NCBI GenBank assembly: GCA_945867435.1
Contig: CAMBIK010000007.1
Span: 1 to 39,401, forward strand
From: Klebsiella pneumoniae
Lineage (GTDB): Bacteria; Myxococcota_A; UBA796; SXON01
Reading direction: 5' to 3'
Length of the DNA: 39,401 nt
The position numbers and the translations under genes were made by a program. The notes under the pieces were generated by a model. The model made no database searches. It saw only the letters and a list, made by a program, of their open reading frames with translations, and had not been told where the DNA came from. Shown piece by piece: positions 26,083-35,367 of this stretch. Position 1 is the first letter of the stretch, and each line of letters begins with the position of its first letter.

Positions 26083-27297
26083 TCAGTCCAGCTCATGCAT
26101 GGCTACGGCATCCCGCAGCTTCGGCTCGAACCATGTGGATTTCGGCGGCATGACCCGTCCCGCGTCGGCCACCGCGAGCAGTTGATCCATCTGGGTCGGG
26201 ACCATGTGAAACGCCACGGCGTGGCTGCCCGAATCGACGAGCCGCACCAACTCCTCCCAACCCCGGATGCCACCGATAAAGTCGATTCCCTTGCTGGTGC
26301 GCGGATTGTCGATGTTCAACAGCGGGGCCAGCACCCGTTCCTGAAGCATGGACACGTCGAGCGCCTCCACGGGGTCGGTCGGCACGTCGCGGGCCGTGAG
26401 TAGATACCACGCCCCCGCCAGGTACATCGTCGCGGACCCTCGCGTGGTCGGCACGGTCAGCGAGGTCGGCACCACGGTGAAGCCCGCGTTGCCCACGGCG
26501 GCCAGCAGACCTTCCGGCGACAAGCCGTTCAGGCTCTTGACGGCGCGGTTGTACGCGAGGATCTTTAGGGTTGAGGAGGGAAACAGGCAGGCAACGAACC
26601 AGCCGTGGCGCCCGGGTTGATCCCCGCGCTCCTTGTGAACCAGGCTAGCCGCCGCCGACCGGTGATGGCCATCCGCGACGTAGGTGGCGGGAAGCGACCG
26701 TGCGGCCTCGGTGATCAGGTTCACCCCTTCCGGGTCGTCGATGCGCCAGAGCGTGTGAATCACGCCATCTTCGGTGGTCACCGTGAATTCCGGGGGCCGC
26801 TGCTGCCCTTTCGAGATGAGCTCGTTCAACGCGACATCGTCCCGGTACGCCAGAAAGACCATGCCGGTCTGGCCGTTGGTGGCGTTGATGTGGCGAATGC
26901 GGTCGCGTTCCTTGTCGGGGCGCGTAAACTCGTGGCGCTTGATCAGCCCCGAGTCGTACTCGTCGGTGGAAAAGCAGGCGACAAGCCCAACCTGGCGTTG
27001 ATCGCCCATCGTCTGACCATACAGGTAGTACCCTTCCTTGGGATCCTGCACGATCAGGCCACGGACCTTGAGCCCCTCGTACTCGCGCCGTGCGGTAGCG
27101 TAGGCCTCGTCGGAGTGGCTGTCGCCGCCGGGGGGCATCACCGCCTCGGGGCGGCTTACCCGCACGAAGGAACTCGGGTTCTCCCGCACGATCACGCGAG
27201 CTTCATCCTCGTTCATGACGTCGTAGGGGGGGGCGATGACCTGCGCAGCCAACGCGGCAGGGGCGCGCCAGGCGCGGAACGGACGGATGGCAGACAT
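26083..27297 (-). CDS. DUF1015 family protein
   Basis: IRPFRAWRAPAALAAQVIAPPYDVMNEDEARVIVRENPSSFVRVSRPE; YVADGHHRSAAA; 2-nt gap to the downstream ferredoxin gene. Confidence 0.88.
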   Translation of the reverse strand: MSAIRPFRAWRAPAALAAQVIAPPYDVMNEDEARVIVRENPSSFVRVSRPEAVMPPGGDSHSDEAYATARREYEGLKVRGLIVQDPKEGYYLYGQTMGDQRQVGLVACFSTDEYDSGLIKRHEFTRPDKERDRIRHINATNGQTGMVFLAYRDDVALNELISKGQQRPPEFTVTTEDGVIHTLWRIDDPEGVNLITEAARSLPATYVADGHHRSAAASLVHKERGDQPGRHGWFVACLFPSSTLKILAYNRAVKSLNGLSPEGLLAAVGNAGFTVVPTSLTVPTTRGSATMYLAGAWYLLTARDVPTDPVEALDVSMLQERVLAPLLNIDNPRTSKGIDFIGGIRGWEELVRLVDSGSHAVAFHMVPTQMDQLLAVADAGRVMPPKSTWFEPKLRDAVAMHELD

Positions 27298-27321
27298 GAG
27301 GACTTCCGGAGAGGCCCGAAG

Positions 27322-28776
27322 CTAACGCGCCCGGCTCCTGCGCCGAAGGGCCGCCGCGATCCCCACCACCACCGCACCAAGGCTCCCGGCACCGCCACTC
27401 GCGCACCCGCAGCCCGGGTCTTTGCGTGGTCCGTTACCCCAATCCTTCTCTCCGCTATCTACAGAGTCGCCGGGCTCAGCTGTGTCGGAAAGCCCCGTGT
27501 CTTCTGCACCGGTATCGACCGTCCCCGTGTCGACCGGGGAAGGATCCTCCAAGCGGGCCGTAATCGTGTAGGCGGGCGGGGCCTTGTCGTACCGCGGATT
27601 CGAATCGTAGGCGTCGTGATCCACCCCAGTTCGCTCCGACAGAATACCCACGAGTACCCAACCTTCGTGCCAGGTTGTGCCGAAGCCAGGAAGGCTCAAG
27701 CTGAGAGTGTCTTTGGTGGTGCCAGTCTCGACCGCCCACGTCGCACCGTCGGTGCCGACGACCGCGACCTGCCACCGCACGGTGCTTCCGTCTTCCAACG
27801 CGTTGCCGGTGAAGTCGACGGCCAGATCGTGCGCCTCGGACTCTGGCAGCGGGATCCTCCAATAGTTCACACCCAGGTAGTCGGCGAAGAACTCGGTCGG
27901 CGTGCCGGTGGCCGGCAGATCGGAAGCATCGGTCGCGAGGTCCCACACATAGACCGGGTACCAGTCTCCCCCTTCCTCGTAGCCAGCGTAGCCAAGGGCG
28001 TTGCGCACCTCAAAATCCAGAAGAGCGGCCTCGAACGCCTCTTTCGAGCCGAACAAATCTACCGTAACGTCGAGGATGTCCCCATCTGCGCACTGTTCCC
28101 AGAGCGTTTTCACGGTGTCCGACCCGCCCCAGAAGGTGCTGAGGTAGCGCGCCCAGATCACCTCGCCGTACTCATGCCAACCGTTCGCGGCGACCATCGA
28201 AACCTCGGGGTAGTCGGGCCACTGCCCTTCCCCCAAGTAGTAGGCGTAGTCGTCCACCTCGTCGTACACCTCATCTTCCATCCAGGTGGCGCTCGCCTCC
28301 ATCCACCAACTCGCCTCCCAGTAATCGTAAGAATACTGGATAGCGTGGAAGAATTCGTGTGCACCCGTGACCTTCCATGCGTCTTCGGTGGTGCCGCCAG
28401 TCCAGTCCATGCTCGGATTGATGGACACATAGGGCAGGTCGTCGCGGCCAAGGGAGGTGTAGCCGTAGAGCCCCGCGCTCATCTTCTCGAGGTAGACAGG
28501 GAACAGCCCCGCTCGTACGGGTTCCAGGTAGCCCAGCGTGCCGATCTCGGCCTCCCAGACCTCCTCCATGATCTGGCCGAGAAGCTGGAATTCTTCGTCG
28601 GTGGGCTCGTAGTCGTAGCCCTCGATGTGGAAGTGTTCGGTGTCGTAGCCGGTCGCGTTGGCGGCCACGCGAGGGGCGTGCTCAGCGATGGCCCCGGAAC
28701 GGTAGGCCAGTGTGGCGCAGGGTGCCACAGCACCGTGGGGAGCAAGGGCGTGAGCGAGCGTGACGGCGAACAGCAT
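27322..28776 (-). CDS. MXAN_6640-like putative metalloprotease with MYXO-CTERM-like C-terminus
   Basis: GAHEFFHAIQYSYDYWEASWWMEASATWMEDEVY (HExxH-like HEFFH plus downstream E); C-terminus DPGCGCASGGAGSLGAVVVGIAAALRRRSRAR after a DTG-rich linker. Confidence 0.8.
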   Translation of the reverse strand: MLFAVTLAHALAPHGAVAPCATLAYRSGAIAEHAPRVAANATGYDTEHFHIEGYDYEPTDEEFQLLGQIMEEVWEAEIGTLGYLEPVRAGLFPVYLEKMSAGLYGYTSLGRDDLPYVSINPSMDWTGGTTEDAWKVTGAHEFFHAIQYSYDYWEASWWMEASATWMEDEVYDEVDDYAYYLGEGQWPDYPEVSMVAANGWHEYGEVIWARYLSTFWGGSDTVKTLWEQCADGDILDVTVDLFGSKEAFEAALLDFEVRNALGYAGYEEGGDWYPVYVWDLATDASDLPATGTPTEFFADYLGVNYWRIPLPESEAHDLAVDFTGNALEDGSTVRWQVAVVGTDGATWAVETGTTKDTLSLSLPGFGTTWHEGWVLVGILSERTGVDHDAYDSNPRYDKAPPAYTITARLEDPSPVDTGTVDTGAEDTGLSDTAEPGDSVDSGEKDWGNGPRKDPGCGCASGGAGSLGAVVVGIAAALRRRSRAR

Positions 28777-28796
28777 GGCGGCCTCCGGATAGGGCC

Positions 28797-29354
28797 TTAG
28801 TCCAGTCGCACTCGGCCTGCGAGCACCCCAAGCAGTTCATCCACACGGGCGTCGACCGACTGCGCAGCGATGGAGCAAGTGCGGAGGGCACAACGGGCGA
28901 CCATCCCTTCGATCAGCAGGTGCGTGTGCAGCTGCCGCCAGGGGTTGGTGCTGCGCACGCCATCGTCCACCAAGGGAATCACGCCGAAGGGCAGCAGGGC
29001 GACGATGTCGTAGCGAGCGGGATCCATCGCGGCCCGGAGGTAGGCATCTGTGACCGGATCCTCGGCTTCGGCGAAGCCGTAGAACAACCAGAAGGCGGCG
29101 AAGTCGTAGGAGGATCGATCCGCCACAAATCCGTTGGGGGCCGCCGCTTCTCGCTCCAACCGCTCCGACCACAGCCGCAGCAAGAGGTCGCGCAGGCCGG
29201 CCCGGCTGAGCGCGTGCAGACCGGGCGCCCCACTGACCAGATACTCTCGCATCCCTTCCGGGATGTACGGGAGGCCGAGTTTGCCGGCGAGCGCGGCCGC
29301 GAGCGTGCTCTTGCCCACGCCTGCCGACCCGCTGATCGCGATACGCTGGCCCAT
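28797..29354 (-). CDS. P-loop ATPase/kinase-like protein (AAA_28/NadR-like)
   Basis: MGQRIAISGSAGVGKSTLAAALAGKLGLPYIPEGMREYL Walker A GSAGVGKST. Confidence 0.78.
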   Translation of the reverse strand: MGQRIAISGSAGVGKSTLAAALAGKLGLPYIPEGMREYLVSGAPGLHALSRAGLRDLLLRLWSERLEREAAAPNGFVADRSSYDFAAFWLFYGFAEAEDPVTDAYLRAAMDPARYDIVALLPFGVIPLVDDGVRSTNPWRQLHTHLLIEGMVARCALRTCSIAAQSVDARVDELLGVLAGRVRLD

Positions 29355-29390
29355 CGGTGCCGGTTATCCCGGCCAGCGCGGGAGACCCTG

Positions 29391-32078
29391 ATGGCGCAAC
29401 TGGCAGACTACATCTCCAGGATCTTCTCGTCCGCTCGGCCGCACGGCCTGTCCGGCGGTGCTGAGTTGGTGGTCGATCCCGACCCGGCCGCCGCCTTCCA
29501 CGTCGCTCGACTGCGACGGCATCGTGCCGATGGGGACTACATCACGGCACCCGCCCTGCTGTGGAGCTGCGTCAGCTACGGCCAACGCACGGGCGGCCTG
29601 AAGGCACACATGGCCGCCGAACGGGGCGAAGGGCTCGCTGGGTTCACCGATGTCCTCGTGGTGGTCAGCTCTGTCGACGCGGGCCGAGCCACGCCAGTCG
29701 TGGGCGAACCGTGGACGGATTTTGCCACCCGCGAGCTGGGCCAGGCCTTCACGGCGTTCTGCATCGCCGAACGGTTCTCCCTGCTGTACGGCACGCGACC
29801 CTTGCGTTTCCGCCTGATTGTGGATGGCGGAAAAGACATGCTCGGGCAGTCGTTCGGACTCGAAGCTGGGGAATTCATCACGGGCCTGCTTCCGAACCTC
29901 TATGTCGGTCCCTCCACTCGCAGCCGACCGGCGCTCACGGTACACCTGAACCTCCCCGGCGTGTGGCAGGGCTACCGCGATGTGGGCCGCCTGTACAACG
30001 ACCAGATCGTCTTCACGCTCGGCCGGCATTGGCTCGACAATTACGCCCATCCGGCGCTGGTCGAACCCGGCATCTACCGCCTGCAACAGTACCCGGATGG
30101 CTCGCTCATTCATGTGATCAGCCCCGAACTGCAAGATCGCTACATGGTTCGGAGCGATCAAACGGACTCGGGCCCCAACGTGCTGACCATCGCCGAGCTG
30201 TCCGGGCGACCGATCGCCTTCCTGGTGCTGGAAGTCGTGGAGCCCTCAAACACCGGCTCCCTGCCCCTCGCAAAGCCAAGGGCGGGGGCCAACAAGGTCG
30301 CGTTGGTCGCCCCGACTCCGGCGAAGCCCGGAAGCAGCGCCCCCCCTTCGGCCGAGATCTCCGCGGCGATGAAACAGAAGACCATCATTCCCGACGCCGT
30401 GGCCGGGCGGTGCCTCACCCTCCATGAGCGGGGGGCTTTGCTTCAGAAGGTGCACTTCAGCAACTTCATGGAGGGCTATGACGTGTACCTGGGTGCCAAG
30501 GCCCAGGTGGTGACCTCGACCGCAAGCGGTCCCGCGCGGGCGACCATCCAGGTCCGTGCCGGCCGCACGACCCTCGTCGCTCAGGATTCGGGCGTCACGG
30601 TGAACCAAAAGGTCCTGAATCCCGGCCAGCCGATTGTGCTGAAGGGGTCTCTAACCATCGAGGTGGATGGCGCACAACTGGAGTACCGCGACCTTTCATC
30701 CGTGAAGATGGAAGGGTGGCCCTACGTCGCGGAGCTTCGTCGCCCCGGAGGCGGGATTTACCTCGAATTCGGCGAGGTTTTCCAAGTAGGGCGAGACCGC
30801 CGCAGCCGCGTGCGCCTCCCGGATGAGCCGCACAACGACAACATCGCTTGGCTGCCCAGCGTCGGCGCGTCCAACATCCGTTCGCGCACCGGCGACATCC
30901 CGAAGTCCAAGTTCTACACCGACTCGATCATGGTCGCCTCCAGCCACGCTGAGATCGATCTCACCGAAGAACCCGTGCTCCGCTCGTTGGCTCGCCACTG
31001 CTACACCTATGTGAGGCGCCAAGGCGAAATCGTGGTGTTGTTCCCCCAGGAGGGCACGGGAGGCCGCCACGAGGCACCGTTGGAGCCAAACGACGAGGTG
31101 CTGGTTGGAAACTGCCTTTTCCAGGTCAGCTTTCCCCCACCTGGCGTGGCGACCGCCCCGGCGGCACCGGCTGCGGCCGTGCCCCGGTTCAACGCTGATA
31201 ATCTCGCCGCGAGCGTCGATGCGATCAAGCCACAGTTGCGCGCCTTTCTGACCGTAGACCCGATCGGCCCAGCCGCCCTCGGGGACCGGGGCCCCGCCCC
31301 CCGCCCCGTTCACATCGCCCTGGTGTCGGCCCCGAGCCTTGCATCCGAGGGCGCCTCAGCATCCCAGGATGCCGAACTGGAATCGGTGGTCTGGGTAGAA
31401 GAAAGCCAGTGGCAGCAGGATCTCTCTCGGCCGGCCCGTCTGGTGCAGGTCGGATGGTCGGTGCACGGAGAGGTCACGCTCGGCAACCATCGTGACGCAG
31501 ACGTGGTTATCCCGGAGGTAAAATCCTTCGCAGACCATGTATTTCTTACCCTCGACTACGCCCTCGTGCGCGCTCGGGGAACCAAGGGGCGGATTCAGCT
31601 TCTCCAAGAAGGAGAAGCCTCCCTGGATGTGCTCGGAACGAAGGTAAACAGCACCGAATCCATCGACGGTGCGCGCATCGCCATCGTCAGGCGGGACGCC
31701 CAGTTGGAACCTGACTTCGAGGTCACGCTCTCCTTCGCGGAGGGTGCCGACCTCCCCGACCCGCGCGCCCGGCTCTTGGCTGTCGATTTTGGCGATCGAC
31801 TCGTGGCCGGCCTGTTCACGTCCGGACTCCCGCTGCGGAGCCCGCGGGCCCTGCGCCTCGGGCCGATCCGCGTGATGGCGCGCTACGACGGTGAAAGCGT
31901 GCACCTGAGCGACTACCTCCAGAGCTACCGGGCCGGCGGGGGGGCGGGTGTACCCTTCTTCGTGCGCGCGGGTGCCGGGCCATGGCGTACGTTCCCGGAG
32001 GATGGCGAACCGGTGCTGCTCCGTTCGGGAGATCACCTGCTCGCTGGAGCCAACCTCTACCGGCTCGACGTGGCGTAG
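29391..32078 (+). CDS. Large protein with several FHA-like modules and a novel N-terminal domain (start ATG 29391 preferred over track start 28920)
   Basis: FEVFQ-type FHA segments: YLEFGEVFQVGRDRRSRVRLPDEP...SSHAEIDL; VTLGNHRDADVVIPEVKSFADHVFLTL; further beta-rich FHA-like blocks. Start set by the divergent AAA gene beginning at 29354. Confidence 0.65.
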   Translation: MAQLADYISRIFSSARPHGLSGGAELVVDPDPAAAFHVARLRRHRADGDYITAPALLWSCVSYGQRTGGLKAHMAAERGEGLAGFTDVLVVVSSVDAGRATPVVGEPWTDFATRELGQAFTAFCIAERFSLLYGTRPLRFRLIVDGGKDMLGQSFGLEAGEFITGLLPNLYVGPSTRSRPALTVHLNLPGVWQGYRDVGRLYNDQIVFTLGRHWLDNYAHPALVEPGIYRLQQYPDGSLIHVISPELQDRYMVRSDQTDSGPNVLTIAELSGRPIAFLVLEVVEPSNTGSLPLAKPRAGANKVALVAPTPAKPGSSAPPSAEISAAMKQKTIIPDAVAGRCLTLHERGALLQKVHFSNFMEGYDVYLGAKAQVVTSTASGPARATIQVRAGRTTLVAQDSGVTVNQKVLNPGQPIVLKGSLTIEVDGAQLEYRDLSSVKMEGWPYVAELRRPGGGIYLEFGEVFQVGRDRRSRVRLPDEPHNDNIAWLPSVGASNIRSRTGDIPKSKFYTDSIMVASSHAEIDLTEEPVLRSLARHCYTYVRRQGEIVVLFPQEGTGGRHEAPLEPNDEVLVGNCLFQVSFPPPGVATAPAAPAAAVPRFNADNLAASVDAIKPQLRAFLTVDPIGPAALGDRGPAPRPVHIALVSAPSLASEGASASQDAELESVVWVEESQWQQDLSRPARLVQVGWSVHGEVTLGNHRDADVVIPEVKSFADHVFLTLDYALVRARGTKGRIQLLQEGEASLDVLGTKVNSTESIDGARIAIVRRDAQLEPDFEVTLSFAEGADLPDPRARLLAVDFGDRLVAGLFTSGLPLRSPRALRLGPIRVMARYDGESVHLSDYLQSYRAGGGAGVPFFVRAGAGPWRTFPEDGEPVLLRSGDHLLAGANLYRLDVA

Positions 32079-32081
32079 GGC

Positions 32082-32939
32082 TTGGAACCTCGGTTCCAAC
32101 TGGGATTGGTCTGCACCGTCGGCGTCGGCCCCACTCGTGGAGGCCGCCCTTCCAACCAAGACAACTACCTGGTGTGCCGAGCGGGCACCGCGCGATGGCG
32201 AAGCGGAAACGAGGAGCAGGTCCACGCGGCCCCGGACCGACCCGAACTGTTGATCGCCGTAGCCGATGGGATGGGGGGCCATGAGGACGGCGAGATCGCC
32301 GCGGAGGCCGCGGTCGGTGCCTTGAGCCGCTTCTACGGCTTGTCGATCCAGGGAGATCCGGAGGCCGAGCTGCGTTCGTTCGTCCTGGAAGCCCACGGAC
32401 GCGTGCGGCAACGGGTCCGGGAGGGCGGCGACGTGCGGATGGGCACCACCCTCACCGCCGTGTGGATCGTCGGGGACCGGGCCTACTGGACGCATGTAGG
32501 CGACAGCCGCCTGTACCACTGGCGCCGGGGAAGGATCACGCAGATCACCCACGACCAGACCCGCGAGGCGTTCGCCGTTCGCGATGGACGAGCCATCCCG
32601 ACCCTGCCTGGCCATCTCGCGCAGAACTTCATCTTCGGGAGCCGCGGACTCGGCGATGACGGCGCCGTGCGCATCGACCGTGGGATCGATACCGGCGCGC
32701 TCAGCCTACGTCCTGGCGACCGCCTGCTGCTGAGCTCCGACGGCCTCCATGGACACCTCACCGAAGCCCAAATCGCCGACGCGCTCACCCAGGTTCCCGC
32801 CCCCCAGGCCTGCGCAGTCACCCTCGGCGAACGCGCCATCGCCTACGAATCCGACGACAACATCACCGCCATCGTTCTGTCCGTGGATGGCACGGGCAGC
32901 GCGAGGCTGCGCGACCAGGACACGATAGTGCCAGAGTAG
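32082..32939 (+). CDS. PP2C-type Ser/Thr protein phosphatase (TTG start, 3 nt after FHA gene)
   Basis: GGRPSNQDNYLV, LLIAVADGMGGHEDGEIAAEAAV, AYWTHVGDSRLYHWRRGRITQITHDQT, LLLSSDGLHGHL, SDDNITAIVL. Confidence 0.92.
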   Translation: MEPRFQLGLVCTVGVGPTRGGRPSNQDNYLVCRAGTARWRSGNEEQVHAAPDRPELLIAVADGMGGHEDGEIAAEAAVGALSRFYGLSIQGDPEAELRSFVLEAHGRVRQRVREGGDVRMGTTLTAVWIVGDRAYWTHVGDSRLYHWRRGRITQITHDQTREAFAVRDGRAIPTLPGHLAQNFIFGSRGLGDDGAVRIDRGIDTGALSLRPGDRLLLSSDGLHGHLTEAQIADALTQVPAPQACAVTLGERAIAYESDDNITAIVLSVDGTGSARLRDQDTIVPE

Positions 32940-32955
32940 TCGTGGATTGAGCGGG

Positions 32956-32984
32956 TTGACAAGCCCTGCACGCTCGCGTAGAAA
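32956..32984 (+). promoter_or_regulatory. Strong sigma70-like promoter TTGACA - 17 bp - TAGAAA upstream of lipoprotein gene
   Basis: TTGACA 32956-32961, TAGAAA 32979-32984, then GGAG at 32996-32999 and ATG at 33005. Confidence 0.65.
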
Positions 32985-33004
32985 TGCACCCTTCCGGAGC
33001 CTTC

Positions 33005-33724
33005 ATGAGCACCCCTGCCCTCGCTTTGCCGCTAATGTTCTCGATGTTCACGGGATGCCCCGAATCCCCCGAACTTGCGCTCAACAACCAGCCGGTGGCT
33101 CCGAACGTTCAACAGGGCCCTCCGGGTGGCCCGCCCGCCGATGGGACAGCACCGCCGCCGGCTGATGGCGCGGCATCCCCGCCCGGCGATGGTTCGGTCC
33201 CCGCAGGCCCCCCCACGGAAGGCCCGGAGATGCCGATGGCGTTCGCCCCCGCCGGCCTGGCCTCCCTGGCCACCGACGGCAAGACCATCACCCTCTCCGG
33301 CACGATCACCGGCGCCAAGGAGGCCCAGGTCGATTTCGTTCGACTTATCGACAAAAAGGGCGACAAGGCCCCCGAAGTCTTGGAAGTGGTACGCACCGCC
33401 GATGGCACGTTCAGCGTGAAGGCGCCCGCTACGCTCGCCACCCCCATCTACGTCGTTGTGAACGTCGATAAAAAGGGCGACGGCATCGGTCCTGGAGACA
33501 CCATCGGCTTCACCGAGGTCAGCAAGATCGAAGGCAAGGACATCGCGCTTAGCCTCGACGTTTCTGCAGGGGTCAGCGTGGAAGCCAAGCTGCCCTGGTC
33601 CGTGAAGACGATGGTCGCCCCGAAAGATGGAAGCGGCGATCCCAAGGATGCACCTGCCCTCGGCGCGGGCGCACCGCTCAGCACGCCCCCCGGCTCCCCC
33701 CCGCCCACGCCCCCCAAGCCCTGA
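33005..33724 (+). CDS. Pro-rich putative lipoprotein, unknown function
   Basis: MSTPALALPLMFSMFTGC lipobox-like; PPADG-rich linker; promoter and RBS favour start at 33005 rather than 32984. Confidence 0.68.
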   Translation: MSTPALALPLMFSMFTGCPESPELALNNQPVAPNVQQGPPGGPPADGTAPPPADGAASPPGDGSVPAGPPTEGPEMPMAFAPAGLASLATDGKTITLSGTITGAKEAQVDFVRLIDKKGDKAPEVLEVVRTADGTFSVKAPATLATPIYVVVNVDKKGDGIGPGDTIGFTEVSKIEGKDIALSLDVSAGVSVEAKLPWSVKTMVAPKDGSGDPKDAPALGAGAPLSTPPGSPPPTPPKP

Positions 33725-33732
33725 GGGCCAGA

Positions 33733-35367
33733 TCAACGCCCCAGGTGCCAAACGTGCAGCCCATCGGCCGACGCGGGCGGTCCGAAGGCGGTCGTGAGCA
33801 GCGGCGTAAGTTCGCCAGGATAGCGCGTACGACCCTCTAGATCGTCGTGGACGACGATCCAGCCGTAGCGCTCGCGGAGACGCAGAATCGCCGGATCGGA
33901 CAGCGCGGCGGCCGGGCCCGAAGGCGTGTGCTCAAACAAGCGCACGCTGTGCCGGTCGCCGTTGTGGGCCTCATGAACATCGGGGAACCACGGCACGGGC
34001 TTGCGATGCACGGTCTGGTACCAGAAGTACCGGCTGGTGGCCATGGTGCGGCCGACGCTGGCCGGCAAGTCGAGTACGGCCCGGGGGTCGTCCTCGGCCG
34101 CGAAATCTCGGTATACGCCGGGGATGGCGGCCGGCGAGGTGGGGAGCGGCCACTGCGCGTTGGAGGCCAGGATCGTCTCCGCAAGCAGCAGCGGCACGAC
34201 CCACAGCGCACGGCGTCCCGCGCCCTGAAGCCCCCACCCCGCGAGCACAGCGGTGACCACGATCGCGCCCAGCCCCAGCCGCGCCGGGTGCGTGACCGCC
34301 AGCGCCGGAAGCAGGGCCTGCAACCACCCGAACGGCAACGAAAGGGCGCGCCCCCCGACCGTGACCCAGGCCCCATCCCACCAGAGCAACGAGCCCAGCC
34401 CCAGCACGCCGGAAACCAAGGCCAAACCGACCCACCCTGCGACCTCGCCGCGCCTTCGCCAGCAGGCCCAGCCGACGAGAAGCAACACGGTCCAGCGAAG
34501 GTACAAGGTGTGGTGGAACGCCTCGCCGTAGCGGGCGGCGAAGTCCACGGAATGGAAGTCGCCCGGCATCACCCATTCGCGTGGATCGACTGCGTTGTGC
34601 TCCAGCAGCTCCCCGTTGAGGCTCTCAGCCCGGGAAACGAGGGCGGCGGGGGCCTCCAGCGAGCGGCGCAAAAGGAGCAGCCCGGGGGCCGCGACCGCCA
34701 GCGCAACCCCACCCGCCAGCCCGACCCCCGGCCACCAGCCTCGCCCGCGCACCAGGTTCGCACCGAGCAGACAACCCACGAGGATGCCGCTCAGGAGCCC
34801 ATAGTAGAAGCACGCGAGCGTGGCGAAGCCGATGCACAAGCCCAGCAGTGCCCAGCGCCGCGGCTCGCGCGTCGGGACCGCCACCACCGCCGCCCACAGG
34901 CAGGCAGGAATCCACCCCACCGCTACCACTTCCGAGATGCCGTTGGCGATCTCCACCCACAGAAACGGGGCGCTCGCCATCGCGATCCCCGCGACGTAGT
35001 TGTGGGCGCCGGGCCCCGAAAGCGACCGGCACAGGCCGTGTGTGGCCCAGCCCGCCATCGCGATCCGGCCTAACAAAACCAGGTTCCAGGCGGCCGTCGT
35101 GCCAAACGCGGCGACCCACGGCAGCGCGGAAAGCGCGCCCAGCGGATCGATGAAGTACAGGACCCCGCCCTGGGGCGCGCCGACGAGGTCGGTGCGGAAG
35201 GGCAACCGCCCCGCGCTCAGAGTGTCCCAGAACCACCAGAACCCCCAGGCGTGGTTCCAGACATCCACGTCCGGGTGGCCCAGCAGATCCCCCGATAGCA
35301 GCGCAGGCCCCGTGATCACCGCCGCAAAGGCGAAATAGACGGCGGAAACGCGCACGGCGGCATTCAC
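33733..35367 (-). CDS. Polytopic membrane protein, GT-C glycosyltransferase/YfhO-like
   Basis: Many hydrophobic helices; N-terminal PDVDVWNHAWGFWWFWDTL loop typical of GT-C-like membrane proteins; 4-bp overlap with upstream cytochrome gene. Confidence 0.55.
   Translation of the reverse strand: MNAAVRVSAVYFAFAAVITGPALLSGDLLGHPDVDVWNHAWGFWWFWDTLSAGRLPFRTDLVGAPQGGVLYFIDPLGALSALPWVAAFGTTAAWNLVLLGRIAMAGWATHGLCRSLSGPGAHNYVAGIAMASAPFLWVEIANGISEVVAVGWIPACLWAAVVAVPTREPRRWALLGLCIGFATLACFYYGLLSGILVGCLLGANLVRGRGWWPGVGLAGGVALAVAAPGLLLLRRSLEAPAALVSRAESLNGELLEHNAVDPREWVMPGDFHSVDFAARYGEAFHHTLYLRWTVLLLVGWACWRRRGEVAGWVGLALVSGVLGLGSLLWWDGAWVTVGGRALSLPFGWLQALLPALAVTHPARLGLGAIVVTAVLAGWGLQGAGRRALWVVPLLLAETILASNAQWPLPTSPAAIPGVYRDFAAEDDPRAVLDLPASVGRTMATSRYFWYQTVHRKPVPWFPDVHEAHNGDRHSVRLFEHTPSGPAAALSDPAILRLRERYGWIVVHDDLEGRTRYPGELTPLLTTAFGPPASADGLHVWHLGR

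Noticed and set aside
26605-28800. 731-aa plus-strand ORF
   Set aside because: Antisense to the DUF1015 and MXAN_6640-like genes, which carry clear family motifs; high-GC artefact.
28920-29390. N-terminal 157-aa extension of the FHA ORF in the track
   Set aside because: Overlaps the divergent ATPase gene with a clear Walker A motif; the internal ATG at 29391 gives a sensible protein start.
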